DNA from: Micromonospora_H sonneratiae
GTDB taxonomy: Bacteria; Actinomycetota; Actinomycetes; Mycobacteriales; Micromonosporaceae
DNA length: 64,000 bases
Assembly (NCBI RefSeq): GCF_042679305.1
Contig: NZ_JBHTMP010000015.1
Span: 1-64,000 of the forward strand
Direction: 5' to 3'
Of the stretch, positions 37,101 to 44,617 are shown piece after piece (positions within the stretch are counted from its first letter, which is position 1; each line of letters begins with the position of its first letter). The translations under genes and the position numbers were made by a program. Under the pieces are notes generated by a model that searched no databases, was not told where the DNA came from, and saw only the letters and a program-made list of their open reading frames with translations.

Positions 37101-38829
37101 AAACTCCTGGTACTGGGTGTACATGCGCGACGTCACCGCAGGCGACGAATTCCGCAAACTCGAATACCCCGTGACCACCTGCTGCACCATGACCGCCGGC
37201 CAACTAACCAACGGACACACCTACCAGTTCAAGGTCACCGCCGTCGGCACGGACGGTGCCGAGAGTGAGCCTTCCAACACCGTCTCCGCCCGGCCGGTCG
37301 CCCCGGCACCAGGTGCCCCCGGCAACCTCACCGCCACGGCCAGCAACGGCCAGGTGACCCTGAACTGGACCGCCAGCTCCACACCAAACTCCTGGTACTG
37401 GGTATACGTACGAGACGTAACCAACGGAGAGAGCTTTCGTAAGCTCGAATACCCCGTGACCACCTGCTGCACCATGACCGCCGGCCAACTAACCAACGGA
37501 CACACCTACCAGTTCAAGGTCACCACCGTCGGCACCGGCGGCCCCGACAGCAGCCCCTCCAACACCGTCTCCGCCCGGCCGGTCGCCCCGGTGCCCGGTG
37601 CGCCGTCCGGGCTCTACGCAATCCCAGGGGACGGGAAGGTGACCCTGGTATGGACAGCGAGTTCGACCCCGAACTCGTGGTACCGGGTCTACCTGCGAAA
37701 CGCCACAACCGGCCAGTCCTGGCAGCAGGTACCAGTGCCCATCAACACCTGCTGCACTTTCACCGCTGGTTACCTCGTCAACGGCCACATCTACGAGTTC
37801 AAGGTTGCCACGATCGGCACCGGCGGCGCCGCCGACAGCCCCACGACAAATGCGGTCTCTGCCCAACCGATGCAGCCCGTGGCGACTCCACCATCCAACC
37901 TGACCGCCACCGCAGGCGATGGAAAGGCCGTCCTGCGTTGGACAGCCAGCGCAACTCCCCATGTCATGTACTGGATCTACCTGCGCAACGTCAGTACCGG
38001 CGGCGGATGGCAACGGCTACCGCTGCCGATCAGCACATGCTGCACCTTCACCGGCAGCTACCTGACGAACGGGCAGACCTATGAATTTGCGGTAAGCGCA
38101 TTCAACGGCCGCAACGAGTCCGCAACCTCGAACGTGGTTCGGGTATATCCGGCGCCTCCCGCCCCCAACGCACCGGGCAGACCTGTCGCGACAACCTGGC
38201 TATCCGCAGACAAGTTGTCCGCCATCACGAGCCTGACCTGGGGCGCGAGCACTAATACTCAATCCGTATTCTATCGACTCGACTACCGGAACTCGACGAG
38301 GCAGAGCAACTGGAACAAGATAGAAGTAGGGCCGAACCGCTACTACAGCACGCCGTACTTCATCGGAGGCGACACGTACGAAGTCCGAATCCTGGCATGG
38401 AACATGTCAGGCAGCACGTTCAGCAGCTCGACATTCATGGAACCCAAGCGCTCCAAACCCGCTCTATACAACTATTTCACCTACCCGTCAGCAACCAGTC
38501 AGTCCGCCTGGCAGAACGCCAAAAACAATTCAGGACGATACAGCGAGTACGGATTCAACTGGAGCGACAACGGATGCAGCAACCCTGCAGATACGAAATT
38601 CACCTACGAGTACGGCAACGACTTCTTCCGCGTACCATGCCAACGACACGACTTCGGCTACCGTAATCACGGCAGCACCTGGGGCTACAAGAACGTCATC
38701 GACAATACCATGCTCTACGATATGAACCAGCTCTGCGCACACGAGCTCTGGGGCGGGCGACAACGCTGCGAATCCAGCGCATCGAATTACTACTGGGGAG
38801 TCTGGCTATTTGGCGGAATCTTCTGGTAG
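34177..38829 (+). CDS. Secreted propeller-FN3 array-phospholipase A2 fusion
   Basis: Exported 1550-residue multidomain protein; GGAGG precedes the ATG. Signal peptide, about residues 1-40 (VVGTVLCMVAPSLLPTTPVQA). About 45-370: beta-rich domain resembling DUF4185/five-bladed propeller carbohydrate enzymes (GGDGTASVPLPDGRVVWLFADTYLG). About 377-1428: eleven FN3-like modules of about 95 residues; modules 3-10 share a Cys-Cys pair (TECCTMTAG, TTCCTMTAG, NTCCTFTAG), and modules 3 and 4 are nearly identical. About 1429-1550: prokaryotic phospholipase A2 domain, with SDNGCSNPADTKF, then VPCQRHDFGYRNHGS carrying the His-Asp dyad. It would cleave a phospholipid sn-2 ester, calcium-dependent in the family, outside the cell. 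I infer that the propeller and FN3 parts provide surface or glycan binding. Followed by an 11-bp hairpin. Confidence 0.85.
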   Translation: MSSAPLFHSRKWSRKAVTVVGTVLCMVAPSLLPTTPVQAAAPVGGMEPAALATMFGSYGDAGGHWTGGDGTASVPLPDGRVVWLFADTYLGSVNADGSRPASAPMVNNTIVVQDGTTLTTTLHGGTATTPEALVKPAAKDEYFWAADGTVEAGSLKVLYNRYRRTGSGMWDFSLVGTALASFGLPSLTLSSVVDLPLNSTIAWGSAVLEGTSHTYIFGSSSDSSGMKFGHVARVPSGGLGGTWEFWNGNSWSATEATTARLLSGVGTSYAVQQVGDHYVLTTQENNVSFNPQFVAYTAPSPTGPFSGPIDLFTAPEQGPGTSAFVYTARLHPELARSGKLLMSYDVNSFKAEDNLADARLYRPRFVELDWPRPQPDPTKLPAAPTGVTVTADSVGGADLQWSAPAGSGLTYRVYQRDVTAGQTHFVRVAQPTETAAKVGFLRTGRTYEFRVTALNNAGEGPPTAIVSTQITIAPPSAPTGVAATPNNAGGITVSWTAVPNAWRYDVYRRDVTAGEPELAIVGTAQSGQTILAMPGLEHQHEYEFAVEATHGGGTSPPSPPVRATASYAPPGAPTALTATAQTDGSIRLTWTAPTENLWFHVYQRDVTAGEADFTKLEYPVTECCTMTAGLLTHGHEYEYKITALNAGGEGTASTTARATSMLAPPGAPTALTATAQTDGSIRLTWTAPTENLWFHVYQRDVTAGEADFTKLEYPVTECCTMTAGLLTHGHEYEYKITALNAGGEGTASTTARATAEAPSPVAPTNLHATAGSAQITLTWDSSDPSAWYWVYLRDVTTGEDFHKLEYPVITCCTMTAGELTNGHIYEFKVTTIGTAGGRESEPSNVVVVQPVGLAPGTPSDLTALAGNGQVTLNWTASSTPDSWYWVYMRDVTAGGEFRKLEYPVTTCCTMTAGQLTNGHTYEFKVTTIGTGGPDSSPSNTVSAQPVAPAPGAPGNLTATASNGQVTLNWTASSTPNSWYWVYMRDVTAGDEFRKLEYPVTTCCTMTAGQLTNGHTYQFKVTAVGTDGAESEPSNTVSARPVAPAPGAPGNLTATASNGQVTLNWTASSTPNSWYWVYVRDVTNGESFRKLEYPVTTCCTMTAGQLTNGHTYQFKVTTVGTGGPDSSPSNTVSARPVAPVPGAPSGLYAIPGDGKVTLVWTASSTPNSWYRVYLRNATTGQSWQQVPVPINTCCTFTAGYLVNGHIYEFKVATIGTGGAADSPTTNAVSAQPMQPVATPPSNLTATAGDGKAVLRWTASATPHVMYWIYLRNVSTGGGWQRLPLPISTCCTFTGSYLTNGQTYEFAVSAFNGRNESATSNVVRVYPAPPAPNAPGRPVATTWLSADKLSAITSLTWGASTNTQSVFYRLDYRNSTRQSNWNKIEVGPNRYYSTPYFIGGDTYEVRILAWNMSGSTFSSSTFMEPKRSKPALYNYFTYPSATSQSAWQNAKNNSGRYSEYGFNWSDNGCSNPADTKFTYEYGNDFFRVPCQRHDFGYRNHGSTWGYKNVIDNTMLYDMNQLCAHELWGGRQRCESSASNYYWGVWLFGGIFW
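35878..36425. repeat. 263-bp exact tandem duplication encoding FN3 modules
   Basis: Bases 35878-36140 recur at 36163-36425 (period 285 bp, 95 codons) with no difference seen over 263 bases; the sequences then diverge after CATCGACCAC. The identity at DNA level indicates recent duplication or conversion. Other modules downstream (36730-37580) are also highly similar at DNA level. Confidence 0.85.
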
Positions 38830-38908
38830 CCGCTATCGCTACAAGCGTCTATCGACGCACACCAATTGACCCAATAGGGCAAGGGGAAATTCGATAGATT
38901 GGACGCAA

Positions 38909-38942
38909 CGGAGCCACAGTTCCCTCGCGGGCTGTGGCTCCG
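38909..38942. terminator. Hairpin terminator after the giant secreted protein gene
   Basis: CGGAGCCACAG (38909-38919) pairs perfectly with CTGTGGCTCCG (38932-38942), 80 bases after the stop. Confidence 0.65.
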
Positions 38943-39012
38943 GCCTGTCCAGCTGCAAACCCTGACTGCCCCGGCTCATCCCGACGTCGAGATGACGAGG
39001 AGCCGCCTGCGG

Positions 39013-39141
39013 TCAGTAGCCGCCGCCTCCGTCACCGCCACCTATTCCGAGCGCGACAGCGATGATCACTACGACGATCACGACCAACGCGATTATGATC
39101 CACAACGCCGTCCTGGACTTGGCAGTGGCCACCCAGATCAC
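39013..39141 (-). CDS. Small single-pass membrane protein (42 residues)
   Basis: A short reading frame starting at GTG 39141 and ending at TGA 39013, with an in-frame stop (TAA) just upstream, so the start cannot be further back. The product is a short basic N terminus (ATAKSRTALW), one membrane helix (IIIALVVIVVVIIAVALGIG) and a Gly-rich tail ending GGGGY. This composition is typical of real small actinobacterial hydrophobic proteins and is unlikely by chance. The Shine-Dalgarno is weak. It lies 168 bases beyond the cobQ stop on the same strand. Function unknown. Confidence 0.5.
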   Translation of the reverse strand: MIWVATAKSRTALWIIIALVVIVVVIIAVALGIGGGDGGGGY

Positions 39142-39309
39142 CCCCGGGTCGTGTTACCCGTACCAGCGGCGATCATGCCGAACGCTCCGGGCAGGCGGCC
39201 TCATGACGCGCCAACCGGCGTACGCCCTAGATGGCTGTCCCCGACTCGGTCCAGTAGCCACCCGCCGGTCAGGGGCCAACGCAGTGCCACCCAAGATACT
39301 AACTCGCGA

Positions 39310-40959
39310 CTACTCCACCGATCGCCCTGGTGCTGGCACTCGTGACAGCGATCCCGAAGGTGGCTCCGACGGTGCTCTCGGGGGCGCTGTCGACGAGAGT
39401 ACAGACGGTGCTCCGGGAGGTACGAAGGGCAGGTCGACGGGCGGGCCGTACTCGATCAGTCGCCAGAGGGCATCGGTGTCCAGATGCTCCTCGACCAGGT
39501 CTCCGAGCAGGTCGAGCGTGCGTTCCCGGGCGGCGGCAAACGATGTGTCCGGGGCGGGCCGGAACCCGTGCCGTCCGGCCAGCCGAGCCACCTCGCCCAG
39601 AAACCGGCGGCGGAAGCCGTCCGACTCGAACGCTCCGTGCCAGTGGGTGCCGAAGACATGGCCGGCCACCGCACCCTCACCCGCACCGTCCGCGTACGTG
39701 ATGAACGGGGGCAGGTTCGGGTCGGCCCGGGAGACGTACCCGTGGTGGATTTCGTAGCCGCGTACCGGGACCGTGCCGAAGGCCGTGCCCGCCGAGCGGG
39801 TGACCGTCTTGCCGTCCCGGAAGGTGATCTCGATGGGTAGCAGGCCGAACCCCTCGACCGTGCCCCGTCGGCTCTCCACTTCGTCGTGGATCGCCCGCCC
39901 GAGCATCTGGAACCCCCCGCAGAGCCCGAGGACCGGCCGGCCGGCGGCGGCGTGTGCCAGCACCGCGTCGGCGAGTCCGGTACGGCGCAACCAGGCAAGG
40001 TCATCCACGGTGGATTTCGTGCCGGGCAGTACGACCAGATCGGCGGCGGCGAGTTCGCTCGGCTCGACGGTCAACCGCACCCGTACGCCCGGTTCGGTGG
40101 CCAGTGCCTCGACGTCGGTGGCGTTGGAGACCCGGGGCAGTCGGATCACGGCCACGTCCAGCCATTCGGTGCCGTACGGCGCTGCCGGTCGGCCGAGCAC
40201 CCGACCGTAGGCGAGCGAGTCCTCGGCATCCAGCCACAGGTCGACGTTCCACGGCAGCACTCCGTACGTCGGCCGCCCGGTGACCTGGTGCAACATGTCC
40301 AGGCCAGGTTGGAGCAGGGTCACGTCGCCCCGGAACTTGTTGATCACAAATCCGGCTACGAGTGCCTGGTCAGCGGCTTCGAGTAGGGCGAGCGTGCCGA
40401 ACAGGGAGGCGAATACCCCGCCCCGGTCGATGTCGGCGACCACGATGGTGGGCAAAGTGGCCTGCCGGGCCAGCCCCATGTTGACGTAGTCGGTGTCCCG
40501 CAGGTTGATCTCGGCCGGGCTGCCCGCCCCCTCACAGATCACCACGTCGTATTCGGAGCGCAGCTCGGCCAGCGCGGCGAAGGCGGTTTCGGCGAGTCGG
40601 GGGCGCAGCAAGCGGAAGTTGCCGGCGTCGACGGTGTCGACCGCCTCGCCCAGCAGTACGACCTGGCTGGACAGGTCGCTGCCGGGCTTCAACAGCACCG
40701 GGTTGAACCGCAGGTCGGGGGCGAGTCCACACGCTGCGGCCTGCATTGCCTGGGCCCGGCCGATCTCACCGCCCCGCCCGTCCGGGCCGACCACGACGGC
40801 AGAGTTGTTGGACATGTTCTGCGCCTTGAACGGCGCGACATTGACGCCGTGCCGGTGCAACCATCGGCAGATCCCAGCGGTGAGCACACTCTTGCCCGCG
40901 TCGGAGGTGGCACCAGCGACGAGCAGGCCGCCGCTTCTCGTGCCCGGTCGAACGCTCAC
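39310..40959 (-). CDS. cobQ: Cobyric acid synthase
   Basis: Amidates adenosyl-cobyrinate a,c-diamide at four positions with ATP and glutamine. The N-terminal P-loop-like domain shows VAGATSDAGKSVLTAGICRWLHRHG and FKAQNMSNNS, and VICEGAGSPAEINLRDTD is diagnostic. The C-terminal glutaminase keeps its Cys in VLGLCGGFQMLG and His in GTHWHGAFE. The length of 549 residues includes a C-terminal Pro/Ser tail of about 50 that is longer than usual. The GTG at 40959 overlaps the cbiB stop by 4 nt, so the pair is coupled. It is separated by about 15 kb from cobB-cobC-cobT. Confidence 0.93.
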   Translation of the reverse strand: MSVRPGTRSGGLLVAGATSDAGKSVLTAGICRWLHRHGVNVAPFKAQNMSNNSAVVVGPDGRGGEIGRAQAMQAAACGLAPDLRFNPVLLKPGSDLSSQVVLLGEAVDTVDAGNFRLLRPRLAETAFAALAELRSEYDVVICEGAGSPAEINLRDTDYVNMGLARQATLPTIVVADIDRGGVFASLFGTLALLEAADQALVAGFVINKFRGDVTLLQPGLDMLHQVTGRPTYGVLPWNVDLWLDAEDSLAYGRVLGRPAAPYGTEWLDVAVIRLPRVSNATDVEALATEPGVRVRLTVEPSELAAADLVVLPGTKSTVDDLAWLRRTGLADAVLAHAAAGRPVLGLCGGFQMLGRAIHDEVESRRGTVEGFGLLPIEITFRDGKTVTRSAGTAFGTVPVRGYEIHHGYVSRADPNLPPFITYADGAGEGAVAGHVFGTHWHGAFESDGFRRRFLGEVARLAGRHGFRPAPDTSFAAARERTLDLLGDLVEEHLDTDALWRLIEYGPPVDLPFVPPGAPSVLSSTAPPRAPSEPPSGSLSRVPAPGRSVE

Positions 40960-41990
40960 CTTGGCCCTGCCGGCGTTGACTTCCCGGCTGGCATTATTCT
41001 CCCGGCTGCCAGCCGGCCGAGGGCCCAGCGGGCCAGCGACCGTCGCGGCTCGGTGGTGGCCGCGTACGTCACGGCGACACCGAGGGCAGCCAGGCCGACA
41101 GCACCGGACAACCGGGCGGCCCGCCGGATGTGTCGCGCCTGGGGCCGGGGTCCGTCACCGAGAAATGGGCGTACCTCGGAGCGACCGAAGTAGACATTTC
41201 GACCACCGAGGCGTACCCCGAGCGCGCCAGCCATCGCGGACTCACACTGCCCGGCGTTGGGGCTCGGATGGTCGTTGCGGTCACGTCGCCAGACCCGCCA
41301 GGCCTCGGCCCGATCACCGTGCACGATCGGGGCGGCGGCGATGGTCAGCAGTCCGGTCGCCCGAGAGGGCACCAGGTTGAGCACGTCATCGAAACGGGCC
41401 GCGGCGGTGCCGAACCGTACGTAGCGGGGTGAGCGATGTCCGACCATCGCGTCGAGGGTGTTCGCCGCCCGGTAGCCGAGCAGTCCGGGCAGCCCGGCGA
41501 TCGCTCCCCAGAACAGTGGCGCAACCACCGCGTCGGAGGTGTTCTCCGCAACCGACTCGACGGTGGCCCGGGCAAGCTCGGTCTCGTCCAGCATTGCCGG
41601 ATCACGTCCGCACAGGTGTCCGAGCCGGTTCCGGGCAGCCGGCAGGTCGCCTCGACGTAGTGCCTTGCTCATCACGGTGGCCTCGTGCCGGAGGGTACGA
41701 CCACCCAGCACGGTCCAGGTGCCAGCGGCGACGAGCGCGGCACGGGCTGCCGGGCGTCCCCGGGTGGCGGCCGTGGCGGCTGCCCCGAGCAGCACCGGGC
41801 CACCGACCGCCAACGTGGTGTGGATCGCTCCGGACAACCGCCGAGGCTGGTAGAGCCGCCGTTCGAGCGCTGACGCCGCCTGCCCGAACCCGGCGACCGG
41901 ATGCAACCGGCGCGGGTCGCCGAACAACGCGTCGAGCGCATAGCCGGCGGCCAGCCCCACCGCGTTCGCCAGACCAGTTGTCACCCGCAT
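40956..41990 (-). CDS. cbiB: Adenosylcobinamide-phosphate synthase (CbiB/CobD family)
   Basis: Membrane protein of about 344 residues that attaches aminopropanol (phosphate) to adenosyl-cobyric acid. Several hydrophobic segments are interspersed with conserved soluble motifs: DALFGDPRRLHPVAGFGQ, TVESVAENTSDAVVAPLFWGAI, YRAANTLDAMVGHRSPRYVRFG and NAGQCESAMAGALGVRLGG. The ATG at 41990 is chosen as the start of recognisable sequence; the frame continues upstream without homology. It is coupled to cobQ by a 4-nt overlap. It is called cobD or cbiB in different nomenclatures. Confidence 0.9.
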   Translation of the reverse strand: MRVTTGLANAVGLAAGYALDALFGDPRRLHPVAGFGQAASALERRLYQPRRLSGAIHTTLAVGGPVLLGAAATAATRGRPAARAALVAAGTWTVLGGRTLRHEATVMSKALRRGDLPAARNRLGHLCGRDPAMLDETELARATVESVAENTSDAVVAPLFWGAIAGLPGLLGYRAANTLDAMVGHRSPRYVRFGTAAARFDDVLNLVPSRATGLLTIAAAPIVHGDRAEAWRVWRRDRNDHPSPNAGQCESAMAGALGVRLGGRNVYFGRSEVRPFLGDGPRPQARHIRRAARLSGAVGLAALGVAVTYAATTEPRRSLARWALGRLAAGRIMPAGKSTPAGPR

Positions 41991-42123
41991 GCTGATCACC
42001 CCCGTGGGCAGCCTAGTGCGATCGCCGCTGACCTGGACCAGCCGCCCAGCCGGGCGGCCGGTGCGGTGAGCAGTAGGGCTGACCGCCGCACCCGCCGTCC
42101 GGGTGTCCCGGTCGGCGCCGGCA

Positions 42124-42163
42124 GGGTGGGAAGGCGGCGGTCCAGACGTCCGCCCTCCCACCC
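42124..42163. terminator. Hairpin terminator after the SSB paralogue
   Basis: GGGTGGGAAGGCGG (42124-42137) pairs with CCGCCCTCCCACCC (42150-42163) with one A-C mismatch. It lies about 50 bases beyond the ssb stop on the minus strand. Confidence 0.55.
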
Positions 42164-42212
42164 CCCTCGGAGCAGCCGTTCCCGCCGGGGCCATCCGCCG
42201 CTGGTCGATGCC

Positions 42213-43046
42213 CTAGGCGGGAACCGGCACCCGGTTCCGGCCACGCCGTGCCCGGACCGAGCCAACGCCGGCGGCAACCGGGTCGTCCGTCGTCGGTTCC
42301 CCTGCGTGTCCGGTCTCGGGCAGCGGATCGGGCTCGGATTCGTCCCCGCCCGGCTCGTCCCCGCCCGGCTCGTCACCGATCGGCCGGGGGCCGTCGTACG
42401 GCCCGGACAGGTGCCCGTCAGGCAGGGGCAGGTCGTCGGACAGGGTCAGCTCGTCGGTCGCCGTGGACCGTCCACCGCCCTGCCCGGTGACACCGGAGCC
42501 CGGTGCCACGACACCGGCGTGGAAACCGGCCGCGACCGGGGCGTCGCGGAAGTCGGGGTCGTCGTCGAACTGCCGATCCTCAGGACGTGCCGGCGCCTCC
42601 TCGTCGGCTACCGACTCGGTGGCCTCACCGTGCACCCGGTTCTCGGCCTCGTCGTCCTCGATCGAACTGGTCGCCATGCTCGGCCGGTTGCGGAGGAACT
42701 TGCCCCGCCCCCTGGACAGGTCGTGCCCTACGGCGGCAGCCTCCAACTCGTAGAGGGTGCGGTGGTTGCCCGCGTCGTCGACCCAGTCACGGGTGTACAT
42801 CCGGCCGACCACGACCACCGGGTCACCGACCATCACCGAGGAGGCGACCCCCTCGGCCAGCTTCCGCCAGCAGTTGACGCGCACCCGAAGGCTGTTGCCG
42901 TCCACCCACCGGCCGCTCTCCCGATCGAGCCGCCGCGCGGTCGAGGCCACCTTGAAGTTGGCCACCAGCGTGCCACTCTGGGTGGTACGCCGCCATTCTG
43001 GGGCAGTCAGAACATTCCCTACAATTGTCACATTCGTGTCGAACAT
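42213..43046 (-). CDS. Single-stranded DNA-binding protein paralogue
   Basis: OB-fold SSB-like protein of 277 residues. The OB domain is at residues 1-110 (TNVTIVGNVLTAPEWRRTTQSGTLVANFKVAST, SLRVRVNCWRKLAEG and VVVVGRMYTRDWVDDAGNHRTLYELEA). A long acidic/Pro/Gly tail follows with GDEPGGDEPGGDESEPDPLP. The C terminus is RARRGRNRVPVPA, which lacks the Asp-Asp-x-Ile-Pro-Phe tip of the main SSB that recruits partners, so this is probably the second SSB, like M. tuberculosis Rv2478c. GGAGG precedes the ATG at 43046; an upstream open extension is ignored. Confidence 0.88.
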   Translation of the reverse strand: MFDTNVTIVGNVLTAPEWRRTTQSGTLVANFKVASTARRLDRESGRWVDGNSLRVRVNCWRKLAEGVASSVMVGDPVVVVGRMYTRDWVDDAGNHRTLYELEAAAVGHDLSRGRGKFLRNRPSMATSSIEDDEAENRVHGEATESVADEEAPARPEDRQFDDDPDFRDAPVAAGFHAGVVAPGSGVTGQGGGRSTATDELTLSDDLPLPDGHLSGPYDGPRPIGDEPGGDEPGGDESEPDPLPETGHAGEPTTDDPVAAGVGSVRARRGRNRVPVPA

Positions 43047-43212
43047 CGTTCCTCCACGGTCAGGTGTCACCGAGTCGCCACCCAGGGTGGGACCGTGTGA
43101 GCCGCCGCTGCGACCGCTCTCGACCGCGCTGTGGACAACCACGTCACCTGTGGAAAAGAACCTGATCAAGCAGGGATGTGCTATGGCCGCTGTGCCGAGA
43201 TAGCGTCACAGC

Positions 43213-44211
43213 GTGGAGCCCGATTACCTCGGCACGCCGTACGAGTGCCACACGATCGACCTCGGCCACGACGACGAGGGGCCGGTGGTGGCCACCCTGG
43301 TCCGGTGTCGGGCCAACCAGCCCAGCGGCCGGGCGGTGCTCTACGTACACGGCTTCGTCGACTACTTCTTCCAGACCCATGTGGCCGACTTCTTCACCGA
43401 ACGTGGTTGGGACTTCTACGCGCTGGACCTGCGCAAGTACGGGCGCAGCCTGCTTCCCCACCAGACGCCAAACTTCTGCCGGGACCTGAGCGAGTACTTC
43501 CCCGAACTGGACGAGGCGGCCCGCATCATCCGGGACGACGACGGTCACGGCACCCTGCTGACGATCGGACACTCCACCGGGGGTCTGCTCGCGGCCCTGT
43601 GGGCACACGCCCGCCGCGACGCGAGCATCGTCGACGGGCTCTTCCTCAACAGTCCGTTCTTCGACTTCAACGTTCCCTGGCTGGTACGTAGACCCCTGGT
43701 GGCCGCCGTCTCCCGGTTCAGCCGCCGGGCCCCGTACCGGATCATCCCGATCCGGCTCCCCTCCGTGTACGGCGAGAGCCTGCACGCCGACCGTCGGGGC
43801 GAGTGGAACTACAACCTGGCCTGGAAACCGCTCGGTGGCTTCCCGGTACGGATCGGCTGGCTGGCCGCGATCCGCCAGGCGCAACAGCAACTGCGGGCCG
43901 GGCTGGCGATCCCCGTACCGGTGATGCTGGCCTGCTCGACGCGCAGCTTCCGCGGCATGCGGTGGCACGAGTCGGCGAGCCTGGCCGACGCCGTGCTCGA
44001 CGTCGAGCACATGGTGCGCTGGGCACCACGGCTCGGTCGCCACGTCACCCTGGTCCGGTTCGACGGTGGCATGCACGACCTGACCCTGTCCGGGCCAGCC
44101 GTCCGTGATCAGGTCTTCACCGAACTCGGCCGCTGGGTCGACGCCTTCCTCCCGGCTGCCAGCAGCCCGGCCGGCGGGTCCGAGAACGCGGCAGCTGGGA
44201 CGCCGACCTAG
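43213..44211 (+). CDS. Alpha/beta hydrolase (serine aminopeptidase S33 / lysophospholipase-like)
   Basis: Cytoplasmic hydrolase of 332 residues. AVLYVHGFVDYFFQTHVADFF supplies the oxyanion-hole region, TIGHSTGGLLAALWA the nucleophile elbow (Ser), and DGGMHDLTLS a likely catalytic His. The lid-containing middle (DIDGLFLNSPFFDFNVPW-like) fits the S33/monoglyceride-lipase group. The GTG at 43213 follows a short leader. No signal peptide. The gene is divergent from the ssb paralogue. The natural substrate, an ester or lipid, is unknown. Confidence 0.82.
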   Translation: MEPDYLGTPYECHTIDLGHDDEGPVVATLVRCRANQPSGRAVLYVHGFVDYFFQTHVADFFTERGWDFYALDLRKYGRSLLPHQTPNFCRDLSEYFPELDEAARIIRDDDGHGTLLTIGHSTGGLLAALWAHARRDASIVDGLFLNSPFFDFNVPWLVRRPLVAAVSRFSRRAPYRIIPIRLPSVYGESLHADRRGEWNYNLAWKPLGGFPVRIGWLAAIRQAQQQLRAGLAIPVPVMLACSTRSFRGMRWHESASLADAVLDVEHMVRWAPRLGRHVTLVRFDGGMHDLTLSGPAVRDQVFTELGRWVDAFLPAASSPAGGSENAAAGTPT

Positions 44212-44382
44212 CGTCCGCCGCCGAGAGCGGCCGAGGTCACCGCCGACACTCAGCGGCTGTGAAAACCTGATGCTCGTCATCGGTACGTCTGGAAACCTAG
44301 GATGTGCTGGCCGGACGGTCACCCCCCATCCAGCCGGACGACCAGCCGGCGGCCCGGGTAACCTTTCGGCGCACCGCACCAG

Positions 44383-44458
44383 GCGCCCGTAGCTCAGCGG
44401 ATAGAGCAGGGGACTTCTAATCCCAAGGCCGCAGGTTCGAATCCTGCCGGGCGCGCCA
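44383..44458 (+). tRNA. tRNA-Arg (anticodon TCT)
   Basis: Complete cloverleaf. The acceptor stem GCGCCCG (44383-44389) pairs with CGGGCGC (44448-44454), discriminator G then encoded CCA (44456-44458). The D-arm is GCTC-AGCGGATA-GAGC. The anticodon stem-loop has loop CTTCTAA, giving anticodon TCT for AGA codons. The T-arm is GCAGG-TTCGAAT-CCTGC. A TAGGAT (44298-44303) about 80 bases upstream may be a -10 element, but no good -35 was seen. Confidence 0.95.
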
Positions 44459-44572
44459 CCATCGCAGCTGATCAACAGCATCTTTGCAGGTCAGCGACCT
44501 GTCGCCCGATCGCGTCGGGCATCACGGTCTGAGGGCCTCCTGCGGACTCCGGCTGCCGGCTCCCGGCCCGCC

Positions 44573-44610
44573 CAGCCGGACGGACCTGATCCAGCCGGAC
44601 GGACCTGATC
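44573..44610. repeat. Short 19-bp direct repeat upstream of the Excalibur stop
   Basis: CAGCCGGACGGACCTGATC occurs at 44573 and 44592, just beyond the 3' end of the Excalibur gene on the minus strand. Minor duplication. Confidence 0.5.
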
Positions 44611-44617
44611 CAGCCAG

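Noticed and set aside
35967..37268. Open frame of 433 codons with repeated His/Arg-rich sequence
   Set aside because: Out-of-frame shadow of the FN3 repeats in the giant secreted protein; the repetition is inherited from the real gene.
39062..39757. 231-codon frame starting Met-Ile-Thr-Thr-Thr
   Set aside because: Antisense to the small membrane protein and cobQ.
43036..43050. SOS-box-like CGAAC-ATC-GTTCC at the ssb start
   Set aside because: Spacing is three instead of four and it includes the start codon; outer arms do not match.
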